A stretch of 34,166 bases of DNA from an uncultured Phycisphaerales bacterium (lineage in GTDB: Bacteria; Planctomycetota; Phycisphaerae; Phycisphaerales; UBA1924), in NCBI GenBank assembly GCA_937858155.1, contig CALLYM010000271.1:1-34166 (forward strand), given 5' to 3'. Numbering within the stretch: position 1 is the first letter of the stretch; every line of letters begins with the position of its first letter. The position numbers and the translations under genes were made by a program. A model generated the notes under the pieces. It was not told the origin of the DNA, did not search any database, and saw nothing but the letters and a program-made list of their open reading frames with translations. This document shows positions 23,753-30,098 of the stretch, one piece after another.

Positions 23753-26145
23753 GCGACACTCCCTCCCTTCGTTGCCCCGGCGGTAAGCCCCGCTCCCCCG
23801 ATTGCCCCCGTCCCATCGGCGCCCACCTTCGCGTGGCTGAACCACCGGGCCATTAGCAGCTCCACGACTGCCGCGACTCCGGCCGCGATGAGCAGGGGCA
23901 GGCTGACGGGTGGGGCACCGCGCTGGGAAGTGACTTTGACCGCGTGCTCGTCGGCCCCTGAGCCGATCCTGGCTTCGAGCAGCGATACATCGCCTGAGAG
24001 CCCGCCGAGCCAGCGCAGAACGTCTTCCGAGCGCTGGGGCGTCGTATCACCCGCCGCGGGGTCGTGGTTCACCGCGAGCATGGACAGGGTGCGGCCTTCG
24101 GCGCTGCGGGCTCGCCAGAGCCCGGCATCACGCAGCGCTTCGAGCGGCGTGCCGTCAGCCGCGACCCGCACGATGGCAGCGCTGTCTGCCCCGATGCCGG
24201 CCAGCTCGGTTGCGCCGGGGTCCACGCGCACGGGGCCGCCGGCTATTACCGCTCGCTGCCCGATACTTCTGCCGGCGCCTTGGCGCACGAGCTCCTGCAT
24301 CAGTGGCACCATCAGCGGTTTGGTGGGCAGGTCGGTCCAGTCCAGGGAGGGGGCCGCGAGCCACAGCACGACGAGCCCACGGCCCTTTGAACCGCGGGAC
24401 GCGACCACCAGCGGTGAACCATCCGCCAAAGAAAGCAGCGAACCGCTTGATGCCGATGTTGCAGCAGACGCTTCCAGCGTGAGCGCTCTGCGCACCCGGA
24501 CCACCTTGACCAGTTCCTCCATTTCGGGGCGTACGAGGGCAAGGAGGTCGTCATCGGGTGGGAGTGTCGATCCCGGCGCGATCCCGAGCCCCGCGTTGTC
24601 GCCCGTGGTGCCTATGACGCCCGCTTCTCGCGACACTTTCCACGAGAGGCCCAGCGCGTCGTTCATCACGTCGGTCCACGTGTGCATAGGCTGTGCCTCG
24701 GGGGGCACGACCATGACGAACGCGCCACGCGAAGCCGCGGACGCCACTGCACGCCACGCACCGGCGTCGAGCAGGTGCGGCTGCGACACGACCACGGCGC
24801 CCGCGCCCGCCAATTCCGGGGCCACAGCCCCCGCGGGTGTGCCTGTCAAGCGAGTGGGGTCCACGACTTCCACACGGATCCCGGAAGGATCTGTCGCCCG
24901 CAGTGGATTGGGCGTCTGCGGAGAGAGCGCCAGCGCGAGCCAGTCCTGGGACGAGAACGAACCCACGCCGCCACCGTCTGCCCCTGTTCCACCCACCGAT
25001 ATATTGGGTGCGATCAACGCCACCCTCAGCACGGGGACTGATTCCAACGGGCGCACAAACACATTGTCACCGGCGATTGCGTCGGCGCTGATCTCCACGC
25101 GGAGGACCGCGCCGCTCGCACCGCCACCGCTCGCGCCCGCACCATCCATCCCGCCCGTTGTGTCGGGCGTCAGGAACGCGGTGGCGGTGCGCTGACCCGG
25201 GTTCCAATGAACGACGGCGGTCGCGGGCTTGTCCTGCCCGACGCCCTTCTCCAACCCACCGACCCACGCGCGGACTTGCGTGACGCCTGTGCCCATGCTC
25301 CCGCTTCGCGTGAGTTCCACCCGGACCGGAAGCGTTCCGCCGCCGGTCACGGGTGCGTCCGCGGTGCCCGCCGCATCGCCTGTGATGAGGAGCGCACGAA
25401 GGGGGGACACCGAGGTGATGGTCATGTTGTCCGCGACAGAATCGGCGGGCGTCATGGCCAGCACGCTGACCCGTCGGGAGGAGGTCGACAACGCTTCCAG
25501 GGGCTTGGTCAGGTCCGCGGAGCCGGCGCGGAACGAAGAAAACACCGCGACGACCGTCTCGCTGCCCGCGGTGTCCTTCTCGTCGGTGATCGCCTGCCGG
25601 ACGAGGCGCACCGCGCCTTCCAGGTCTGCGCGGCTTGCACTTGCGTCGACCCGCTCCAACGCCTGCGACACCTGTGCCGCGTCGGGCGCGGGCGGCATGA
25701 CGAGCGATCTGGCTGGACCGGCGAGCGTTACCAGCGCCGCCCGGTCGCCCATGCCCGTGGAGAGAGATGCGAGCATGGCCTTTGCGCTGGCCTTCAACCC
25801 TGACAGTTCGTCCGCCCCCGTCCCGGGCGATGCGCCGCTGGTAAGGCTGTTGTCCAGCAGCACGTACAGCGTCCTGGCGCGGTGGCCTTCCCCACCACCG
25901 ATCGCGGCGAGGACGGGCTTGCCCACGGCTAGCGCAACCAGCGCGACGATGAGGCACCGCGACGCCAGCAGCAGCCATTGCTCGAGGTTCATGCGGCGCC
26001 GCTGCTGGCGGTAGGCCGCGAGCAGGAATTGCATCGCGCCCCAGGCAACGGGACGGCGGCGCCGGCGCATGAGGATGTGGATGAGGATGGGGACGGCGAT
26101 GCACGCGAGGCCGGTGATCGCCATGCCGGGGTTCAGGAAGTTCAT
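23749..26145 (-). CDS. BatA-type (aerotolerance regulator N-terminal) VWA membrane protein
   Basis: The 798-residue protein opens with the BatA N-terminal signature: MNFLNPGMAITGLACIAVPI, the polybasic MRRRRRPVAWGAMQFLL, then a second helix from CLIVALVALAVGKPVL. A VWA-like domain follows, with a relaxed metal site (LLDNSLTSG, D-x-S-x-T) and SETVVAVFSSFR. A long Ala/Gly/Thr-rich extracytoplasmic part follows, and the last helix is near VSLPLLIAAGVAAVVELLMA. BatA-type proteins form membrane complexes with other VWA proteins in DUF58/MoxR clusters; the exact role is not established. Both ends overlap neighbours by 4 nt (ATGA), giving a tightly coupled three-gene unit. Confidence 0.87.
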   Translation of the reverse strand: MNFLNPGMAITGLACIAVPILIHILMRRRRRPVAWGAMQFLLAAYRQQRRRMNLEQWLLLASRCLIVALVALAVGKPVLAAIGGGEGHRARTLYVLLDNSLTSGASPGTGADELSGLKASAKAMLASLSTGMGDRAALVTLAGPARSLVMPPAPDAAQVSQALERVDASASRADLEGAVRLVRQAITDEKDTAGSETVVAVFSSFRAGSADLTKPLEALSTSSRRVSVLAMTPADSVADNMTITSVSPLRALLITGDAAGTADAPVTGGGTLPVRVELTRSGSMGTGVTQVRAWVGGLEKGVGQDKPATAVVHWNPGQRTATAFLTPDTTGGMDGAGASGGGASGAVLRVEISADAIAGDNVFVRPLESVPVLRVALIAPNISVGGTGADGGGVGSFSSQDWLALALSPQTPNPLRATDPSGIRVEVVDPTRLTGTPAGAVAPELAGAGAVVVSQPHLLDAGAWRAVASAASRGAFVMVVPPEAQPMHTWTDVMNDALGLSWKVSREAGVIGTTGDNAGLGIAPGSTLPPDDDLLALVRPEMEELVKVVRVRRALTLEASAATSASSGSLLSLADGSPLVVASRGSKGRGLVVLWLAAPSLDWTDLPTKPLMVPLMQELVRQGAGRSIGQRAVIAGGPVRVDPGATELAGIGADSAAIVRVAADGTPLEALRDAGLWRARSAEGRTLSMLAVNHDPAAGDTTPQRSEDVLRWLGGLSGDVSLLEARIGSGADEHAVKVTSQRGAPPVSLPLLIAAGVAAVVELLMARWFSHAKVGADGTGAIGGAGLTAGATKGGSVA

Positions 26146-27188
26146 CGCTGCTTCCCCCGCTTGATGAGCGCGTTGCGCTGCGCGACGAAGTGCGCCAAGG
26201 GGGGCCCGAGCCAGTCGTGCGTGCTGAGGCGCTGGTAGTCGTAGCCGAACGCCCGCGCGGCCTTTTCGACCTCGCTGATGTGGTGCGTGATCTGCTCCAG
26301 GTATGCCCTGCGGATGGCGCGGGGGTCGATCCGCACGAGCCCCTCGCCTTCCATGCCTTCGAACGGCGCGGCGTCGGTCATGTCGAACTCGAGTTCGGCC
26401 CTGTCCAGGACCTGGAACACCAGCACGTCATGGCCGTGGAACCGCAGACGGGCGAGGGCGTCGCGGAACTTCTCGATGTCCAAGAAGAAGTCGCTGATGA
26501 GGGCGACCAGGCACCTGTTCGTGAGCTTCGCGAGCGTCTGGTCCACCACGCGCGCAAGTTCCGTGGTGCGGGCGCGGTTGGTGGGGTCCACCGCGTGCGT
26601 CGCGAGCGCCCCCACGATCTGGCGCCATGTCCCTTGGCTGCTGCTTCGCTTGACGACCGCACGGACTTCGTCTGCGTACACCACGGTGCCCACGCGGTCG
26701 CCCTGACGCAGCGTGATGTACGCGAGCGCCGCCGCCAGGGCCGTGGCGTGGTCAAACTTGCTCCAGTTTGTCCGCCCGTCGGGGCTGACTTTGCGGCCCT
26801 CGCCGCTGGCGTCCTCGTACGTCCGGCTGCCGTAGGCCATGCTGCCGGACGAATCGACCAGGATCATCAGATCAAAGTTGGTTTCCTGCTGGTGCTGCTT
26901 CAGCTGCAGCCGGTCGGTGCGTCCGAAGACCTTCCAGTCCAGGTGTCGGATGTCGTCGCCCGCGACGTACGGCCTGTGCTGCGCGAACTCGACCGAAAGC
27001 CCTTGATACGGCGACCTGTGCTGCCCGCTGGAGAACCCTTCGACGATCATCTTGGCCCGCAGTTCGAAAGACGCCAGGCGCGCGAGCGTTTGCGGGTGGA
27101 GGTAGAGCGAAGCGTCCACCTCGGGCGGGCGTGCATCCGTGCGGGAATCTTCGGGCAGGGTTGTCTGGCCGGGGGATGGCTCCGCCAT
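26142..27188 (-). CDS. DUF58 domain-containing protein
   Basis: From ATG 27188 the product has 348 residues and is soluble. The DUF58 hallmark is complete: RPYVAGDDIRHLDWKVFGRT, then QQETNFDLMILVDSSGSMAY. The same segment carries a VWA MIDAS (D-S-S-G-S). Near the C-terminus ALISDFFLDIEKF and DVLVFQVLDRAELEF are typical. DUF58 proteins work with a MoxR-type AAA+ ATPase and membrane VWA proteins; no moxR is present here because the upstream gene is divergent. The open frame to 27215 would need a TTG start. TACCAT 5 nt before ATG 27188 and the absence of an SD suggest a leaderless mRNA. The stop overlaps the BatA start as ATGA. It is the first gene of the operon 27188-19661. Confidence 0.93.
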   Translation of the reverse strand: MAEPSPGQTTLPEDSRTDARPPEVDASLYLHPQTLARLASFELRAKMIVEGFSSGQHRSPYQGLSVEFAQHRPYVAGDDIRHLDWKVFGRTDRLQLKQHQQETNFDLMILVDSSGSMAYGSRTYEDASGEGRKVSPDGRTNWSKFDHATALAAALAYITLRQGDRVGTVVYADEVRAVVKRSSSQGTWRQIVGALATHAVDPTNRARTTELARVVDQTLAKLTNRCLVALISDFFLDIEKFRDALARLRFHGHDVLVFQVLDRAELEFDMTDAAPFEGMEGEGLVRIDPRAIRRAYLEQITHHISEVEKAARAFGYDYQRLSTHDWLGPPLAHFVAQRNALIKRGKQR

Positions 27189-27193
27189 GAAGG

Positions 27194-27199
27194 ATGGTA
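27194..27199 (-). promoter_or_regulatory. Candidate -10 for leaderless DUF58 operon
   Basis: Minus-strand TACCAT is followed by CCTTC and ATG 27188. It lies in a 42-nt spacer shared with the opposite-facing -10 at 27220-27225. Confidence 0.42.
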
Positions 27200-27219
27200 T
27201 CGGTTTCACCAGCAAGGGG

Positions 27220-27225
27220 CATAAT
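27220..27225 (+). promoter_or_regulatory. Candidate -10 facing the secreted unknown
   Basis: CATAAT is followed by GAACG and ATG 27231. The 5-nt spacing is the same as at the kinase, GNAT and DUF58 genes. It supports translation from 27231 even though the main ORF downstream is in another frame. Confidence 0.42.
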
Positions 27226-27230
27226 GAACG

Positions 27231-27518
27231 ATGCTTGTTTCTGTGGGAACGGCGGCACTGATCGCCCTGTCAATTCCTCGCCGGGAGTCCGCGTGTGCGG
27301 AGGAACCCACAGCTATGTTGTTCGTCCAACCAGTGCATGTTTATCCACGTTGCTCGAGCCCTCCAGTTCCTACTGGCAGCCTCGCTGCTATCTCCGCCGC
27401 AGAACTCCACCTGCTCCGACGGCGAGTGCTGTCGTGGAGAGAGCATTGCCTGTATCGAACACCCGCCGTGGGTAAGTATGGTGACCGTACGAGGACTCAC
27501 CGTTGCTACGCGCACTGA
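27231..27518 (+). CDS. Candidate N-terminal part of the secreted unknown (other frame)
   Basis: From the leaderless-type ATG 27231 this 95-codon frame begins with a good signal peptide (MLVSVGTAALIALS, then PRRESACA before EEP). It continues into a possible helix (ISAAELHLLRRRVLSWREHC) before stopping at 27518. The frame at 27295-28245 then carries the rest. A single frameshift between about 27440 and 27510 would fuse the two into a secreted protein of about 338 residues. Either a sequencing error, a real frameshift or chance could explain it. Confidence 0.35.
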   Translation: MLVSVGTAALIALSIPRRESACAEEPTAMLFVQPVHVYPRCSSPPVPTGSLAAISAAELHLLRRRVLSWREHCLYRTPAVGKYGDRTRTHRCYAH

Positions 27519-28245
27519 GTGGTTCCGAGACGACCCCGTGTTCGCGCGAGTGGCTGAAGACCACGCTCCATTTGCACTTGGATGCAAGGACTATCGCGTG
27601 CGCGTGGGTGCAGCACCAGAGTACCTCAATGTGCGAGTGCCGTACCACCACTGCTGCTTCAATTTTCAATACTGTGCAGAACAGGTCATTCGCTGGCAGC
27701 CATTCCCAAACACCAGCGCAGTCGCTGTGGTAGCTTCCAAATCAGCGCATAACGATCGACTTTCATGGAGCATGAACGGTACAGCCAGACTGTCCTGGTC
27801 CTGGAGCGATGAGCCCACCATCAGCCCTATATCCGACGCCTGTCTGGATGCCATTGTCAGCCGATTCACTTTTCAAATGGATATTGAGCCCCTCGAACGC
27901 GGCACACATTGCGTTCTCCGCACGTACTCTGAGCGCCCATTGGATATTGGCTGGCCGGACGACGTAAGCCCTTCGTTCCGCGTCGTGATGAAAGCAGCCA
28001 ATGGCGACGAGTCCTATGCCCGCTTCGGCTGGCCCAAGTATGGCCGAGCTTCTGGCCAGTGCACCCTCACGGTCGAAGGCGAATGTGATGGATTGTTGGA
28101 CGACATGAAGAATAGTCGCCCGCTCGAAGCGTACATCGTGCCGGACTACGAACTATCCCTGTCGGACATATGGCGCAATCAGTACTGGAACGGCAAGATC
28201 GCAACAAAGGTTGATCGTACGCTTCTGCCACGGAGGCATGAATAA
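27295..28245 (+). CDS. Secreted protein of unknown function, start uncertain
   Basis: The frame holds up to 316 codons (GTG 27295; ATG 27337 gives 302). I do not recognise the family. From ATG 27337 a hydrophobic segment (MFIHVARALQFLLAASLL) could be a signal peptide. The rest is rich in Cys, Trp and aromatic residues (CKDYRVRVGAAPEYLNVRVP, YHHCCFNFQYC, LSWSMNGTARLSWSWSDEPT) and beta-like. None of the possible starts has an SD. The N-terminus may instead come from the overlapping frame at 27231. Base composition is lower in GC than in the neighbours. It converges on the B12-domain gene, with 11 nt between stops. Confidence 0.6.
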   Translation: MRRNPQLCCSSNQCMFIHVARALQFLLAASLLSPPQNSTCSDGECCRGESIACIEHPPWVSMVTVRGLTVATRTEWFRDDPVFARVAEDHAPFALGCKDYRVRVGAAPEYLNVRVPYHHCCFNFQYCAEQVIRWQPFPNTSAVAVVASKSAHNDRLSWSMNGTARLSWSWSDEPTISPISDACLDAIVSRFTFQMDIEPLERGTHCVLRTYSERPLDIGWPDDVSPSFRVVMKAANGDESYARFGWPKYGRASGQCTLTVEGECDGLLDDMKNSRPLEAYIVPDYELSLSDIWRNQYWNGKIATKVDRTLLPRRHE

Positions 28246-28256
28246 CCCATAGAACA

Positions 28257-28994
28257 TCAGTCGACCGCAAGCTGAACTGCTTGCAGCGCCGTCCCCGCGT
28301 ACGCGTCCGCGCCCGTGACGTGCCAGGATTCTCCATCCGCGAATGCGGGCCCACCGACAATGGTCCGTGGTGGAGCGGGCAGGCTCCGCAGTTTCGTGAT
28401 GGTACCGGCAGCGGCTCCGACCTGGTCTGCCGATGCCGCTGACAGCGCCACCAGTTGGGCCCCCACGCGCGTTGTGGCCGCCGCGATCTCGCTCGCGGGG
28501 ACATCCGCCCCGAGGTACACAACTTTCCAGCCGGAAGCCTCGAAGATATCCGCCACCATGCGCGCGCCGAGCTCGTGCATGTTCCCCTGCACGCAGGCGA
28601 CCACGACCACACGGCGGGGCGACCTTGCCCGGTGCAACCCCGGGTACAAGCGGTCCATCACCAAGCGCGCCGATTCCAGCCCCACCCGTTCATCGGTGAT
28701 GGACGAGGCGCCCTCTCGCCAGCGCTTGCCAAGCTCACGCTGCACAGGCGCAAGCACACGCTCGTAGCACTCCGGCGCGGAAAGCCCCCCCTTCTCGACG
28801 GCGTGCACCACCAGGTCGGATGCTTTGAGGCGATCACCCGCCAGCACCGCGCGGAGGTACTTCGACGCGAGCGCATCGCTTCGCATGCTGGGGCTATTTC
28901 GTGAACTGTTCGAGCGTGCTTTGGAAGGCGAACGCCCTTGGCCGCGCGGGCGAGCCTTCGATCGGGCGGGACGACGTGGGACGCTTCCTGCCAT
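28257..28994 (-). CDS. Cobalamin B12-binding domain protein with CarH-like cap
   Basis: The product has 245 residues from ATG 28994, or 209 from ATG 28886, which removes a basic low-complexity N-terminus. Numbering from 28886: a four-helix cap (1-85) ends with WREGASSITDER (Trp56, Glu66). This is the W-x9-E-H signature of B12 photoreceptors and related sensors, but with Arg in place of His. The B12-binding Rossmann domain (91-209) has GNMHELGARM (His104, the lower axial ligand), LVALSAAS and TIVGGPAF. The usual DxHxxG reads NxHxxG. No DNA-binding or methyltransferase domain is attached, so it may be a stand-alone corrinoid sensor or corrinoid carrier. The upstream neighbour codes for a BtuF-like cobalamin-binding protein, which strengthens a B12 role. 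Confidence 0.8.
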   Translation of the reverse strand: MAGSVPRRPARSKARPRGQGRSPSKARSNSSRNSPSMRSDALASKYLRAVLAGDRLKASDLVVHAVEKGGLSAPECYERVLAPVQRELGKRWREGASSITDERVGLESARLVMDRLYPGLHRARSPRRVVVVACVQGNMHELGARMVADIFEASGWKVVYLGADVPASEIAAATTRVGAQLVALSAASADQVGAAAGTITKLRSLPAPPRTIVGGPAFADGESWHVTGADAYAGTALQAVQLAVD

Positions 28995-29112
28995 GGGGAC
29001 TTCACCAGACTACCACTTCTACGCAGGAACGCAAGAGAAGATGCTCTGAAGCGTCAAAAACACCAACCAGAGTGCGAATGAGCGGGTGAAGGACAAACAA
29101 GTTCATCATTGT

Positions 29113-29973
29113 TCAAGCCGCTGGCGAAAGGCCGTGGAGCCACTTCACGAGCCATTCGAACCCCTCGACGATTCCCGGGCCTTGACGGTGGAATGTGCGG
29201 CCGCCATCCACCACAGCGATGCCGCCGGTCCGCACCGCGCGGAGCGTCACAAACCACGGGCGCTGGGAGAGCGACTCCCACATCGCGTGGGCTTGTTGCA
29301 AGCCTCCCACCCGCGGGCACAGGATGAGGCGTTGCGGGTCGAGCGCGAGGAGAACCGCCTCCGGCACGGAGACAGCGGGGCCGGCGACCCGCTCCGCAAA
29401 CTGAGGCCCGGAGCCAGAGCCGGCGCGGGGATGAGCGACTGTGGGGTTCAGCGGATGCCTGGCGCCCGCGCGTTCCACCAGCTGCGCGATCCAATCACCG
29501 GAACAGACAAGCGGGTCCACCGACTCAAGGAACACCGTTACGGGCCCGTCGTCGTACGGGTTCACGAACTCGCTGGCACCAAAGAACCGTTCTCGGAGGG
29601 ATACCACCGTGCGTGCGGCCTGATCTGCAAGCCCGACCTCCCGGCCGACAGTCAGGATCGAATCCAGAATTCCTTCGACCGTTGTGGGCGCGACCACGAT
29701 GGCAGGAGCAATGCCCGCGGCGGCCTGCGCGCCCGCGGGGTCGGCGAGGAGGACGTCCGGCCTGAGCGCCGCGAGGCGGTCGGCAAACACCGATTCATGG
29801 GCCCCCGGGAGGGGAGCAACGGAGGTAGCCGCGGGGTGGTCGCACCGCGTGGTGCGCCCCACCAAGAGCCCCGCGCCGCCCAGTTCGCACAGGGAGTCCG
29901 TTGCCCCGGGGCACAGGCTGACGACCCGGGTGGGAAGGGCTGACGGAGCTGGGCTTGGAGGTTGGTTCGTCAA
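29113..29973 (-). CDS. BtuF-like cobalamin-binding / periplasmic-binding-fold protein
   Basis: The helical-backbone substrate-binding fold is shown by TRVVSLCPGATDSLCELGGA with LLVGRTTRCDHP near the N-terminus, then LAALRPDVLLADPAGAQAAA, VEGILDSILTVGREVGLADQ, and the C-terminal QRPWFVTLRAVRTGGIAVVD. The RTTRCDHP stretch is the position of the (E/K)CDYP motif in BtuF-like cobalamin-binding proteins. There is no signal peptide; a cytosolic subfamily without one exists. The ORF is open to GTG 30096, but that would run into the promoter of the divergent secretin gene. TTG 29973 (286 residues, MTNQPPSP) and GTG 30033 are alternatives, and none has an SD. It probably shares a transcript with the B12-domain gene, after a gap of at least 118 nt. 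Cobalamin scavenging or delivery is inferred. Confidence 0.75.
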   Translation of the reverse strand: MTNQPPSPAPSALPTRVVSLCPGATDSLCELGGAGLLVGRTTRCDHPAATSVAPLPGAHESVFADRLAALRPDVLLADPAGAQAAAGIAPAIVVAPTTVEGILDSILTVGREVGLADQAARTVVSLRERFFGASEFVNPYDDGPVTVFLESVDPLVCSGDWIAQLVERAGARHPLNPTVAHPRAGSGSGPQFAERVAGPAVSVPEAVLLALDPQRLILCPRVGGLQQAHAMWESLSQRPWFVTLRAVRTGGIAVVDGGRTFHRQGPGIVEGFEWLVKWLHGLSPAA

Positions 29974-30043
29974 GGTCGTCAGGGCCGATACAAGGTGAGG
30001 TGGCTGAAGGGGTGCGCAGGGCGGAACGTGCACAGTAGTTCCA

Positions 30044-30049
30044 TATGCT
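30044..30049 (+). promoter_or_regulatory. Candidate -10 of the secretin gene
   Basis: TATGCT stands 49 nt before ATG 30099, implying a leader of about 40 nt. The hexamer recurs before the genes at 246, 1836 and 9849. No strong -35 is seen. Confidence 0.3.
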
Positions 30050-30098
30050 TGCAGGGCTTGACCCAAAGCAGGGAATCCACCGCTGGGAGCGAACACGA

